Shown: positions 1-12,973 of the stretch, piece after piece
How the letters are laid out: every line of letters begins with the position of its first letter
How positions within the stretch are numbered: the first letter of the stretch is position 1
NCBI GenBank assembly: GCA_032622095.1
Contig: CP136062.1
Span: 162,314,875-162,378,874 of the forward strand
DNA length: 64,000 nt
DNA from: Siphonodentalium dalli
Lineage: Eukaryota > Mollusca > Scaphopoda > Gadilida > Siphonodentaliidae
Direction: 5' to 3'
Made by a program: the position numbers and the translations under genes
The notes under the pieces: model-generated
The model's database searches: none
Told to the model about the DNA's origin: nothing
What the model saw: only the letters and a program-made list of their open reading frames with translations

Positions 1-150
1 ATTATTAAATTTTAAGATAGCCTATTAACCTGAGCGTTTACAGAATACATCTTCGACTCAAATTACTTATGTTTCTATATATTATCGATATTAGATCGTT
101 GTTGTCACCGGAAATTTAATGAAAATGGCGTACAGTACCCCTTTAAAACA

Positions 151-211
151 GTGCACTCTCTTATTTATGCGAGGATCACTATGTGAGACTCGCTTATATA
201 AGTGAATGCAC
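151..211. repeat. Degenerate hairpin related to the MITE core
   Basis: Arms at 151-173 and 189-211 pair imperfectly around a short loop. Their sequence is a diverged version of the hairpin arm that ends in TATATATGCGAG in the TTAA MITEs elsewhere in the window. CCCTTTAAA lies just to the left, but no matching right terminus is seen, so this is probably a worn relic. Confidence 0.5.
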
Positions 212-444
212 TGGCGCGTGGTGTTTAATGCTGCACCAGCACGGCTCCCGCCGCCATGGAAGGGTTATCAATGTATTGAAAGTTTTCGCGTGCTAAACAA
301 AACAAAAACAAAGACATATTCAGAGGCCACAAATTTCTACATGTAAATCGCATGCATCTACTATATATATTTAACTTATAAAGTTTATGAATCGCGGACT
401 TATGACCAAAGAACTGTTAGTACAGACATTAATATTATAAAGTT

Positions 445-608
445 ATTATACAATGTTGTGTACAGTATGAGTGTTTCTTGTACGAGTCCAGGTTTGGTGA
501 AAAGTCATATTGGACGAGACACGCATGCAGTGTCGAGTCCAATATGACTTTTCACCACAACCTGGACAAGTACAAGAAAAACTCATACTGTACACAGCAT
601 TGTATAAT
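445..608. repeat. Long imperfect palindrome (foldback)
   Basis: Two arms of about 75-80 bp are inverted copies of each other around a centre containing GCATGC near 525-532. Only a few mismatches separate the arms. No flanking duplication was identified, so the element class is unknown. Short ORFs across it are by-products of the symmetry. Confidence 0.8.
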
Positions 609-1345
609 GACATTTTTATTATCCATCTGTATGTTTATCCAAATTTTGGGAATAAAACTTTAGTGGTTATTTTTGGTATTTGTCGGCACTTAATTCTCTA
701 TAAAAGCCTGTATTTGATCAACAGAAAGCATGATTTGGAACAGTAAACACGGAAATGAAAAAAACTCAATGCGGAAGTGAAACGTCTGCTAAATCCACCA
801 GTGTTGCATGCGCATCATAATTTCATCAATTTATTTCGCAAAAGTCAATTCGTGACGTCACAGAGTCCCGATAAAAAAGTGATATTGCACACTTGGGAGT
901 CCTTATGACATTCGGGAGTACAATATGACTTTTTCCCGGACTATCACGTGGCGGCTTTTGCCCAATCGGAAATGGTGTTAGTTAAGGGATGGATAATAAT
1001 ATCACGTATTTGGTGTAATAGTATACTGTTGCAAAAGTTGATAACCATGCACTCTTATAACAAATGTGTAGAAATTCTACACATTGTTTTAAATTTGATC
1101 TTAAACAAAATTGTGTATAAATGACACATGACATATGTGTCAGTGGAATTTCTTCAACATTAAATATCAGTGAATATGTGTGTGTGTATCATAGGTATTA
1201 GATGAGATGTGTTCTATTGGCGACACAAAACTCGCAAAGGCTATGGGTATCACATAAAAACAATTGACAGCAGTTTTAAAATTTGCACAAAGTTTTAAAC
1301 TGCTGTGAGATATTTAATATGGTACCTTTTACGAGGTTTGTGACT
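609..1345. other. Non-coding stretch, no gene seen
   Basis: AT-rich sequence without a supported ORF. A short CAATATGACTTTT motif recurs here and in the palindrome to the left, which suggests shared repeat ancestry. Confidence 0.5.
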
Positions 1346-1703
1346 TTAACCCTTTACCCAACAAAACGGCCAAAACCGGCCAAATAAAGCTTCAACAGCC
1401 TAAAATATCTTCGGTCTGTCTCAATAGAACCATACAAATATGGATATCATTGGAACCGGCTCCTTGACCACATTGTGAGAGTTACAGTTATGCCCTGTGC
1501 CAATGCATTCTCTTATATATGCGAGTCGACCATAGGTCGCCTCGCATATATAAGAGAATGCATTGGCATTTTCTTAACAATTTTATAATTTTTAAATGTG
1601 TTAAGCCAATGCATTCTCTTATATATGCGAGGCGACCTATGGTCGACTCGCATATATAAGAGAATGCATTGGCACATGGCCCTTCTGTTGGGTAAAGGGT
1701 TAA
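1346..1703. mobile_element. TTAA-type MITE with double hairpin core, copy 1
   Basis: It is bounded by TTAACCCTTTACCCAACA at the left and the inverted form at the right, so TTAA is the target duplication, as in piggyBac-group elements. Inside are two nearly perfect ~69-bp hairpins (27-bp arms beginning GCCAATGCATTCTC, with an inner GACC/GGTC stem) that are reverse complements of each other. A unique spacer with GGCCAAAACCGGCC lies beside the left terminus. This copy is inverted relative to copy 2. No transposase is encoded. Confidence 0.88.
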
Positions 1704-1711
1704 TAAAACAA

Positions 1712-4700
1712 ATCTCATCTACTAACTACAATATACTCACATATTCACTCATATTCAGGGGTGTGTGACTCAAATATAACATATCTCATCTACTAACTAC
1801 AATATACTCACATATTCACTCATATGCAGGGGTGTGTGTCTCAAATATAACATATCTCATCTACTAACTACAATATACTCACATATTCACTCATATTCAG
1901 GGGTGTGTGTCTCAAATATAACATATCTCATCTACTAACTACAATATACTCACATATTCTCACATATTCTCACATATTCTCACATATTCTCACATATTCT
2001 CACATATTCTCACATATTCTCACATATTCTCACATATTCTCACATATTCTCACATATTCTCACATATTCTCACATATTCTCACATATACTCACATATACT
2101 CATCTACTAACTACAATATACTCACATATTCACTCATCTACTAACTACAATATACTCACATATTCACTCATATTCAGGGGTGTGTGTCTCAAATATAACA
2201 TATCTCATCTACTAACTACAATATACTCACATATTCACTCATATTCAGGGGTGTGTGTCTCAAATATAACATATCTCATCTACTAACTATAATATACTCA
2301 CATATTAACTCATATTCAGGGGTGTGTGTCTCAAATATAACATATCTCATCTACTAACTACAATATACTCACATATTCACTCATATTCAGGGGTGTGTGT
2401 CTCAAATATAACATATCTCATCTACTAACTACAATATACTCACATATTCACTCATATTCAGGGGTGTGTGTCTCAAATATAACATATCTCATCTACTAAC
2501 TACAATATACTCACATATTCACTCATATTCACGGGTGTGTGTCTCAAATATAACATATCTCATCTACTAACTACAATATACTCACATATTCACTCATATT
2601 CAGGGGTGTGTGTCTCAAATATAACATATCTCATCTTCTAACTACAATATACTCACATATTCACTCATATTCAGGGGTGTGTGTCTCAAATATAACATAT
2701 CTCATCTACTAACTACAATATACTCACATATTCACTCATCTACTAACTACAATATACTCACATATTCACTCATATTCAGGGGTGTGTGTCTCAAATATAA
2801 CATATCTCATCTACTAACTACAATATACTCACATATTCACTCATATTCAGGGGTATGTGTCTCAAATATAACATATCTCATCTACTAACTACAATATACT
2901 CTCATATTCACTCATCTACTAACTACAATATACTCACATATTCACTCATCTACTAACTACAATATACTCTCATATTCACTCATCTACTAACTACAATATA
3001 CTCACATATTCACTCATATTCAGGGGTGTGTGTCTCAAATATAACATATCTCATCTACAATATACTCACATATTCACTCATCTACTAACTACAATATACT
3101 CACATATTCACTCATATTCAGGGGTGTGTGTCTCAAATATAACACACCTCGTCTACTAACTACAATATACTCACATATTCACTCATCTACTAACTACAAT
3201 ATACTCTCATATTCGCTCATCTACTAACTACAATATACTCACATATTCACTCATATTCAGGGGTGTGTGTCTCAAATATAACATATATCATCTACTAACT
3301 ACAATATACTCACATATTCACTCATATTCAGGGGTGTGTGTCTCAAATATAAAACACCTCATCTACTAACTACAATATACTCACATATTCACTCATCTAC
3401 TAACTACAATATACTCTCATATTCACTCATCTACTAACTACAATATACTCACATATTCACTCATATTCAGGGGTGTGTGTCTCAAATATAACATATATCA
3501 TCTACTAACTACAATATACTCACATATTCACTCATATTCAGGGGTGTGTGTCTCAAATATAACATATATCATCTACTAACTACAATATACTCACATATTC
3601 ACTCATATTCAGGGGTGTGTGTCTCAAATATAACATATATCATCTACTAACTACAATATACTCACATATTCACTCATATTCAGGGGTGTGTGTCTCAAAT
3701 ATAACATATACCATCTACTAACTACAATATACTCACATATTCACTCATATTCAGGGGTGTGTGTCTCAAATATAACATATCTCATCTACTAACTACAATA
3801 TACTCACATATTCACTCATATTCAGGGGTGTGTGCCTCAAATATAACATATCTCATCTACTAACTACAATATACTCACATATTCACTCATATTCAGGGGT
3901 GTGTGTCTCAAATATAACATATCTCATCTACTAACTACAATATACTCACATATTCACTCATCTACTAACTACAATATACTCACATATTCACTCATATTCA
4001 GGGGTGTGTGTCTCAATATAACATATATCATCTACTAACTACAATATACTCACATATTCACTCATCTACTAACTACAATATACTCACATATTCACTCATA
4101 TTCAGGGGTGTGTGTCTCAAATATAACATATCTCATCTACTAACTACAATATACTCACATATTCACTCATATTCAGGGGTGTCTGTCTCAAATATAACAT
4201 ATCTCATCTAATAACTACAATATACTCACATATTCACTCATATTCAGGGGTGTGTGTCTCAAATATAACATATCTCATCTACTAACTACAATATACTCAC
4301 ATATTCACTCATATTCAGGGGTGTGTGTCTCAAATATAACATATATCATCTACTAACTACAATATACTCACATATTCACTCATCTACTAACTAAAATATA
4401 CTCACATATTCACTCATATTCAGGGGTGTGTGTCTCAAATATAACATATATCATCTACTAACTACAATATACTCACATATTCACTCATCTACTAACTACA
4501 ATATACTCACATATTCACTCATATTCAGGGGTGTGTGTCTCAAATATAACATATCTCATCTACTAACTACAATATACTCACATATTCACTCATATTCAGG
4601 GGTGTGTGTCTCAAATATAACATATATCATCTACTAACTACAATATACTCACATATTCACTCATATTCAGGGGTGTGTGTCTCAAATATAACATATCTCA

Positions 4701-6447
4701 TCTACTAACTACAATATACTCACATATTCACTCATATTCAGGGGTGTGTGTCTCAAATATAACATATCTCATCTACTAACTACAATATACTCACATATTC
4801 ACTCATCTACTAACTACAATATACTCACATATTCACTCATCTACTAACTATAATATACTCACATATTCACTCATATTCAGGGGTGTGTGTCTCAAATATA
4901 ACATATCTCATCTACTAACTACAATATACTCACATATTCACTCATATTCAGGGGTGTGTGTCTCAAATATAACATATCTCATCTACTAACTACAATATAC
5001 TCACATATTCACTCATATTCAGGGGTGTGTGTCTCAAATATAACATATCTCATCTACTAACTACAATATACTCACATATTCACTCATATTCAGGGGTGTG
5101 TGTCTCAAATATAACATATCTCATCTACTAACTACAATATACTCACATATTCACTCATATTCAGGGGTGTGTGTCTCAAATATAACATATCTCATCTACT
5201 AACTACAATATACTCACATATTCACTCATATTCAGGGGTGTGTGTCTCAAATATAACATATCTCATCTACTATCTATAATATACTCACATATTCACTCAT
5301 ATTCAGAGGTGTGTGTCTCAAATAGAACATATCTCATCTACTAACTACAATATTCTCACATATTCACTCATATTCAGGGGTGTGTGTCTCAAATATAACA
5401 TATCTCATCTACTAACTATAATATACTCACATATTCACTCATATTCAGGGGTGTGTGTCTCAAATATAACATATCTCATCTACTAACTACAATATACTCA
5501 CATATTCACTCATATTCTTGGGTGTGTGTCTCAAATATAACACATCTCATCTACTAACTACAATATTCTCACATATTCACTCATATTCAGGGGTGTGTGT
5601 CTCAAATATAACATCTCATCTACAAACTACAATATGTGAGTATATATACTCACATATTCACTCATATTCAGGGGTGTGTGTCTCAAATATAACATATCTC
5701 ATCTACTAACTACAATATACTCACATATTCACTCATATTCAGGGGTGTGTGTCTCAAATATAACATATCTCATCTACTAACTACAATATACTCACATATT
5801 CACTCATATTCAGGGGTGTGTGTCTCAAATATAACATATCTCATCTACTAACTACAATATACTCACATATTCACTCATATTCAGGAATGTCTGTCTCAAA
5901 TATAACATATCTCATCTACTAACTACAATATACTCACATATTCACTCATATTCAGGGGTGTGTGTCTCAAATATAACATATCTCATCTACTAACTACAAT
6001 ATACTCACATATTCACTCATAATCAGGGGTGTGTGTCTCAAATATAACATATCTCATCTACTAACTACAATATACTCACATATTCACTCATATTCAGGGG
6101 TGTGTGTCTCAAATATAACATATCTCATCTACTAACTACAATATACTCACATATTCACTCATATTCAGGGGTGTGTGTCTCAAATATAACATATCTCATC
6201 TACTAACTACAATATTCTCACATATTCACTCATATTCAGGGGTGTGTGTCTCAAATATAACATATCTCATCTACTAACTACAATATACTCACATATTCAC
6301 TCATATTCAGGGGTGTGTGTCTCAAATATAACATACCTCATCTACTAACTACAATATACTCACATATTCACTCATCTACTAACTACAATATACTCACATA
6401 TTCACTCATCTACTAACTACAATATACTCACATATTCACTCATATTC
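1712..6447. repeat. 71-bp minisatellite array, about 4.7 kb
   Basis: The unit contains GGGGTGTGTGTCTCAAATAT and TCATCTACTAACTACAATAT. Successive GGGGTGTG starts are 71 bp apart (4880, 4951, 5022). Many units carry an extra ~35-bp piece that repeats the CTACTAACTACAATATACTC segment, so the array has higher-order variation. Short ORFs inside are repeat artefacts rich in YSHI/LTYSH strings. Confidence 0.95.
1951..2100. repeat. 10-bp tandem run inside the minisatellite
   Basis: CACATATTCT is repeated 13 times without change, followed by two CACATATACT variants. It is a local expansion of part of the 71-bp unit and probably arose by slippage. Confidence 0.95.
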
Positions 6448-6506
6448 AATGATGAGAACATTCCACCGACACATACATGGCATGTGCCATTTCTATACAA
6501 TTTTGT

Positions 6507-6906
6507 TTAACCCTTTACCCAACAGAAGGGCCCTGTGCCAATGCATTCTCTTATATATGCGAGTCGACCATAGGTCGCCTCGCATATATAAGAGAATGCA
6601 TTGGCTTAACACATTAAAAATTATAAAATTGTTAAAGAATGTAAGAAAAAATGGTAAAAAGTGTTAAAAAAAGAATTTTTTTAGGCCAATGCATTCTCTT
6701 ATATATGCGAGGCGACATATGGTCGACTCGCATATATAAGAGAATGCATTGCCACAGGGCATAACTGTAACTATCACAATGTGGTCAAGGATCCGGTTCC
6801 AATGATATCCATATTTGTATGGTTTTATTGAGACAGACCCAAGATAATTTAGGCTGTTGCAGCTTTATTTGGCCGTTTTTGGCCGGTTTGTTGGGTAAAG
6901 GGTTAA
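6507..6906. mobile_element. TTAA-type MITE with double hairpin core, copy 2
   Basis: This is the same family as the element at 1346-1703 but in the opposite orientation. TTAACCCTTTACCC is at the left and GGGTAAAGGGTTAA at the right, with two hairpins inside. It starts 60 bp beyond the end of the 71-bp array, so the array is bracketed by two inverted MITE copies. Confidence 0.88.
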
Positions 6907-7802
6907 GATAAAATTAAAAACATATTGTGTAGAATTTATACAATATTGTCATTAGAGTCAGTTAAGCGCATCGGCGATCGCACTGTGGACAGCTCTTCCT
7001 AACCAACCGTATGTTGTTTAGATACACGCTCGCTAAAAGTTGGGCCGATATCTCCAGATAAACATAGAATTAAACCTCTATTTTTCTCTTTCATTTGTAT
7101 CGATTCTGATTGGACAAATCCTGACAACGCCTTAGTTACGTGTTGCTTGTATTTCTCAATAAAGATGTAAGTTGCGGAGTCAATGGCGTGGGCATTCGTG
7201 GAGGGTTAACATTTGCTCGAGTCGCCGATTGTCCCCGGGGCGAATTTATCTAGAGTGTTTATTACACCCTATACATATGGTGTAGTGTATACAGTTTTAA
7301 AACTTGAGATATACAGTTTTAAAACTTGAGATATACAGTTTTAAAACTTGGAGACATTGATGTTCTATTTATAGAAATGTGATTAAAAGGTACTAGCCAT
7401 ATCAGTACCGGTTAGTGTAAACATATTTTATTGCATAATAATATCGCAACGGGATTGAGACACAAGTTTTACAACTTACAAATGGTCTCTCTCCCCACAT
7501 AATTGTATTACACAAAATGAACATAAAATATAATCACACACAAACATTATAATTCATATGTACAACATCTTTTCACTTATAACAATATATGACAATAACG
7601 GTGGGTATTTCTATTTATGGGGGGGGGGTGGTTCGTCCCGTGGGTCGGTGGCTCAGACGAGTCTTCGCATTCTATATATGTAGTGATAATACAACATGTT
7701 ACATTTGAAGCGTTGGTTTGCACATCAATGTGTTTACTAAAATTTGAACCGCGATGTCGAGGTTATGTATAATTAATCAGTACCGGTTAGACTTGAAGTC
7801 GT
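6907..7802. other. Non-coding stretch
   Basis: No gene is supported. It contains a short triple repeat (listed separately), a run of ten G at 7619-7628 and AT-rich sequence. Confidence 0.5.
7289..7352. repeat. 22-bp tandem repeat, three copies
   Basis: ATACAGTTTTAAAACTTGAG-type units start 22 bp apart. Each unit contains the palindrome AGTTTTAAAACT. Confidence 0.85.
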
Positions 7803-8550
7803 TCAACTGCATGCTACCGATAGAGTCTGAAGATCAGCACGGACAAAGGATAAACACAAATGAATATTGTCGGCTTTACAATGATAGCTGATTCCGTTCT
7901 TCTTGATATTATCGAAAAGCGACTTCATGTTCAACTTGAATAAAATTGGCCCGAGCATATAGATCCCATAGGAACACCATACTTCAACATAAAATACATC
8001 CGACAAAGAATCACTGATTTTCACACACACTGGGTTCTGTTAACAAGGAATGCACAAATCCACAGCAGCGTTATATCACTAACTCCAATTTCAGACAATC
8101 GACCTAGTAGCGTATTTTGAACTATATATCGTATCGAAGGCAGCCGATAGATCCAATATGATCAAACATGTATACTCTCCACGATAAAAATCACGCAAAA
8201 TATCATCTTTGACACAGAGGCGAGCCGTTTCTGTACCATGTCCTGCTCGGTATGCAGACTTGAAGATTTCCTACAGAGAATGTTCCGCGAGATTGTCATT
8301 CAGCCTAGACAACACGATCCTTTCTAAGACTTTCGATAAGAAAGGCAAATTAGATAGTTTTTTTTTTCAGTTTTCATGATCCAAGACTTTTTCAATAACG
8401 GTTTACCAATTGCATGTTTACTTGCGTTGCTCAACTCCCGAAGACAGCGACATATTGATGATTTTGGTTATACAAGATACTCAACACATTGACGCAGGAT
8501 CTCCATGGGAATTGGATCTAAATCACACATTTTGTCGGTACCTTTAAAAT
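7803..8550 (-). pseudogene. Decayed LINE reverse transcriptase
   Basis: Reading leftwards on the minus strand, the broken frames give a non-LTR reverse transcriptase in domain order. DLDPIPMEIL is near 8500, SNLPFLSKVLERIV near 8330, SAYRAGHGTET near 8255, LIILDLSAAFDTI near 8150 and LGPILF near 7960. A KADN tetrad near 7880 stands where the catalytic YADD is expected. There are several stops and frameshifts, and the YADD box is lost, so it is inactive. The motif set is that of LINE ORF2; I cannot settle the clade (CR1/L2-like is plausible). The C-terminal domain is absent on this strand. The fragment at 8773-9331 lies on the opposite strand and is a separate piece. Confidence 0.8.
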
Positions 8551-8557
8551 AATGGCT

Positions 8558-8772
8558 TTAACCCTTTCAGTGCCAAGTCCTATTTTTGTATCAACCCATA
8601 TTTCCTTGATCATTTTTCAAATTTATTGATTATAATAATGTGATACATTGATGGAATGAGCCCTAAGAGCTCTTTCCATCAATGTATCACATTATTATAA
8701 TCAATAAATTTGAAAAATGATCAAGGAAATATGGGTTGATTCAAAAATCGGACTTGGCACTGAAAGGGTTAC
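8558..8772. mobile_element. TTAA-type foldback MITE, second family
   Basis: A ~215-bp element with TTAACCCTTTCAGTGCCAAG at the left and the inverted CTTGGCACTGAAAGGGTTAC at the right. The arms are about 95-100 bp and nearly meet, so the whole element is one long hairpin. The right TTAA has mutated to TTAC. The ACCCTTTCAGTGCC terminus is typical of piggyBac-like ends. Confidence 0.85.
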
Positions 8773-9331
8773 AGGTGCATTATCCGAATTAACGCTCCTA
8801 AGTTACTATTTATTTAGCTTCGGGGGTAAACATATTTTATTCGAGTCGAGGAACCCACCCATCAAAGCTCAGATTGATCAGATTGATGTATCGGCAGTGA
8901 AGAAACTATATTTATTACAAAAACGAGCCATCAGAATTATATGTAACAAAAAATATAGAAGTCACACCGATTCTCTTTTCAAACAAGAAAACATTTTAAA
9001 AATAGATGATTTACATAAATTACATGCATCCATTTTCATGCATGATTGGTACTACGATCGCTTACCGGTGTCTTTTTCTGGTATGTATGACAAGAGAGCA
9101 GAACCAAATAGACGACAACCTAATCCTATAGTACAAACAAAATTCAGGACCATCTCTTTTTCTAAAGTTCTCCCATACCCTTTATGTGGAATTCCCTAGA
9201 AAGTAAATATACCTCTAAACAATCAAGACATGTGTTCCGAAAACGTTTGAAAACTGATATCATTAATACCTATTCAGCGAGCGTGCGATGCAAACACCGA
9301 AGATGCCCTGATTGCACCAACGATACATAAT
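8773..9331 (+). pseudogene. LINE ORF2 C-terminal fragment
   Basis: The readable part begins near 8870 with a region just after the RT thumb: LYLLQKRAIRIICNKKYRSH, then a DLHKLHASIFMHDWY segment. After a frameshift near 9180 it continues in another frame with MWNSLESKYTSKQSRHVFRK and a Cys-rich end near 9300-9330. This is the usual C-terminus of many invertebrate LINE ORF2 proteins. RT catalytic motifs are missing, so it is a 5'-truncated, dead copy. The left edge abuts the TTAA MITE. Confidence 0.75.
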
Positions 9332-9800
9332 TTTCTGATAACAAAATAAACAAAACAAACAAACAATACAAAACAAAATTCACTCTAGTTAATTGAAAAA
9401 AAAAGGAGAAGAAAAAAAAAAGAAAAAATTCCCAAAACCTCACTCACATTATTCCTAATCGGTTCCACTCACACATGTATATTCATAGTAATCATTCATT
9501 ATATCGACCAAGTAGGTACCAATACATACATATGAACCACTTTTCGTACCATCGCCCTAACAACGCCTATATATTAAAAACCCAGTCTGCACACGATAAA
9601 CGTAACCTAAAAACAATCAAGTTAATTCGGCCATCTTCATCATATAATCTGTCACTACATCCAGGGGTGATAGGAAGACAGTCAGCCATGACTATATCAC
9701 CCCTAGCAATATACATGTATAGTCTATTAATATTATATTTATTTGTAATTGTACTTTCCATGTATGTGTATTGTAAATAAAATTATCCTATCCTATCAGA
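9332..9800 (+). repeat. Probable LINE 3' UTR and tail
   Basis: A-rich, ORF-poor sequence follows the LINE frame and ends with TAAATAAAATTATCCTATCC and a short repeat of CCTAT near 9776-9797. Such short repeat tails are common at LINE 3' ends. The boundary is an estimate. Confidence 0.5.
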
Positions 9801-10550
9801 TATCGATTTTTGAAGTTTGTTATTTCTCGAGATGTTCTATTATTTGTGGCCCAGAAACACGCCGTCAAACGGACAGTCAACAATGAGGATGAAGATGATA
9901 ACTCTAAATACAAGTGGTAATACGGCCAAATTTCGTGAATACTCAAGTGATAATACGGCCATATTTCGTTGAACAAAATGTTGATAAATAACACGTTTTG
10001 GGAAATTTGATACCATAGTTGACAGTCGTTAGCATTATTTTGTTGCAGTTAATCGATTCTGTTAAATAAAGAGTATTTTGAAGAAATGTTGTTGTTGTTG
10101 TATCTTGATGATATGCCATATGGGGACCACTGAGGCCCGTTCCAAACGACGGATTTTTGTCGACTCGAATCTAATTGTATTAAATCCGTTGGTGATGCGA
10201 CTGCGGTCAATTTTGTTTCAGACGGACGTATCTTCGTCGCGTCGAATCTAATACATCGGTCCATTTATTTAAAGGTGGATTCCCGGTTACCGTCACAAAA
10301 TGGTCACGCGTAGATATAGAGGCCTATATTTACCGGTATATTATACATATATATACTAAAATACAGTATAAATTATGTATAAATATATGCGCGATTGCAG
10401 CGCGAATATATATGTGCATATGTATATGAGGATGTATATAGTACATATAGTTATATAATATACTATAAATGGCGCTACAAATAAATGTAATATCGTGCAA
10501 CCAATTGCCATATATGTGTATACCATGCATGTAAATACAGGTATACAATA

Positions 10551-10718
10551 ATTATTATAAATCAGAGACTACCACCCCTACCCTTATAATAAGGAATACC
10601 TGAATATGTGAATTATTATAAATAAGAGGTTACCACCCCTATACCCTCATAATAAGTAATGCCGGTATATATGAATTATTATAAACAAGATCAGTGGTAC
10701 CACCCCTATCCCTTATAA
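10551..10718. repeat. 62-bp tandem repeat of element A, left part
   Basis: Units contain TACCACCCCTA, CTTATAATAAG, CCGGTATATATG and ATTATTATAAAT. The array continues at 16522 on the other side of the LTR retrotransposon, so it was one array before that insertion. Confidence 0.85.
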
Positions 10719-11482
10719 TGTGCCAATACGGGTACATATAACTCTTAAGGCTATCAGAACGGTTTGATTATTTATATATAACAAAGTCAATAATGTTCAA
10801 TCATCGGCATCTGGGTTTCTCTTCCTGTCGTCTGCTTGGTTTAGAGTCTTCTTCCGTCTTCATAGGTTGTGTGTGTCTGCTTGTCTTCTACTCGGTTGAG
10901 TTCCGGTTGAGTTCGTCTTCCTGTCGTCTGCTCTTCTTCTTCCTCCGTCGGCGCATCAGTGGGGCGTTGTTAGAAATACAAGAGCATAATGTTTACCTTG
11001 TATTTCCGTCCATTGCTCCACTCTGCTCTTCTAAGCGTCCGATGGTTCGTGATGATCGCTTGTGTTGGTCAGATAGAAACTGGTTAGAACTGTCCTCTCA
11101 TGTCGGCTTGTTTCTTCCTAAAATACCCAGTGTCTGCTAATGACGGCCATGTGTATTTTCACGGCGCGTCGGTTCATCGTACTTAGGGTAATTGAGTTAT
11201 CGTCATCTCCCCATGGGTCCTATTAACTCTCCTGGTTTCAGTAGCTTTCTAGGCGATACATCTGGTCTTGCTAATCCTCAAGACCGTGTTCTGTTTACTC
11301 CACAAATCATTTCCCTATGTTATTGCATGGACGCTCGCTAATTCGATTTGGTGCTCAGTACTTGCGATCTAGATGTGGTCAACAGCGACGCTGATATGTT
11401 TGGTAATCGAGCGCCCCTCTGACAGAGATTTCCTATCTTCTTCCCGGGTTGAAAGTTATGTCCCTGTGGTTGTCTTGGCACA
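10719..11482 (-). repeat. 3' LTR (relative to minus-strand coding)
   Basis: 764 bp, ending TGTGCC...GGCACA, with no difference from the other LTR found by eye. The 115-codon open frame inside it is shared with the other LTR and is not a gene. Confidence 0.93.
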
Positions 11483-11500
11483 TTACTCCTTCACTTTTTC
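11483..11500 (-). promoter_or_regulatory. Polypurine tract candidate
   Basis: On the minus strand, the 18 bases just upstream of the 3' LTR are almost all purine (GAAAAAGTGAAGGAGTAA). This is the expected position and composition of the plus-strand primer of an LTR element. Confidence 0.7.
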
Positions 11501-12973
11501 GATTTAAAGTTGATCTTGAAATCGCAAGTCCAATTCGTCGCTGCGCAGCAGGTCGATGATTCGTCGAAGTGTTTCGCAACAGCGGCATCGGCGATGGATA
11601 GCTGGTTCGATGTCGGTCGTCTCCGTGTAGATCGGGTCGTCTGGGCGTCTCTCAGACAACTCCGACCCACTGGCTGTGACTCTTTCGGTGTAAAACTATG
11701 ATTGAAATTTCATGGCGTCGTCATTTTCGTCATCATCGGATGTCGAGGTATTTTCGTCCTCAATGTCCGAGTATGGGGTAGGTTCTGACAACTGGTCGAC
11801 CCTTGTTCCACCGCCATGGTCAGCCTGTAATACTCAAACGGATATTTGTGTGAGGTTTGAGAACAAATGACACAGTCAGAATACACAATGGTTAATTTTC
11901 CAATTTATCGGTATCGCTTGAGGGTCGTCAGATCGGCCCAATACGAAAATGGAATTTACAACTAATTATATAGATGGATTTGTTGACGAACAGTTTAAAC
12001 ACAAGATAAGTCGGGGTGATTGATTTCAATTATCAAAACGTATGACTGAATGTCGGGATTTATAGTCCCTATTCAACGCTTGCTATAATCATTCTGATGA
12101 TTATACAACTATAATACCCTGGACATCGTTATGCAACAATTAATATTTGAAATATATGAAATGCATAAATGTCTATATACATGCGAATGATTCTGATATC
12201 CGCGCAACAATAATTACGGAGGAAATTCGGAATACATTAATATACGATACATAATTAATACTAATCCAAATCCGCCACAGATGTGGTCAGCCTCTGACGG
12301 CTATAATTGGATATACATGTAGGCGTTTCCTGAGTGTTGTCCCGGAATAGCGCAGACGGCTATGGTGCATCCGTCTCCATTGCTTCGTCGATGGGTTCTT
12401 TGAACACGGCATTCAGGATATCCTCAGGTCGCTGGTCTAACTGCTTACTATACATAATGGCTAACCTTGGCAACTGATGTTTAACAAAATTTCCACCAGA
12501 ATCGGTGGGTCAAGATAATGAAAATTACTACTGTAACTACGTTACTAGGGCAAAATACTACCATGGCCATCTCTACCATTCATTGGGGTAATACTTTTTT
12601 GTTCACTAAGTCAGTCGTGAGCATATTTTCGATCGTGTTTATTTGAGCGGGGTGCGCTTAAACGCAGTAACCCTAAGGGTGGCGGCGTGCACGTCGGCGC
12701 GGTGCTCGTTATCTCTCGGCGCGTGATTGTAAAGTTCAAAGCTTTATTTATTAAATCGCCATGCGCACGTGCCGGGTTTCATGGGGCGCGCGACCTGTCA
12801 TTGATCCGAACATGACTATTTATTCGCGATTCGGTCTGGGGCGTCGGGCTAACTATTTTCAACATTTACGAAGCCAGGTTAGACTCATCAGTCATCAATA
12901 AGACAGTTAAAAGTGGGGTCTCATTCATTCCGAAATGAAATCCAGGTAAATAGTTCGGGCGTTTCATTATTAT
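11501..12973 (-). other. Non-coding 3' interior of the LTR element
   Basis: About 1.5 kb between the pol stop and the polypurine tract holds no supported ORF on either strand. It may be the remains of deleted coding sequence or a structural region retained for packaging. I see no env-like signal. Confidence 0.5.

Noticed and set aside
1712-6447. Possible CRISPR-like repeat-spacer layout
   Set aside because: Units are contiguous 71-bp minisatellite copies without unique spacers, and the genome context is eukaryotic.
10793-11140. 115-codon plus-strand ORF, repeated at 15832-16179
   Set aside because: It lies wholly inside both LTRs, is antisense to the element's genes and has no recognisable domain.
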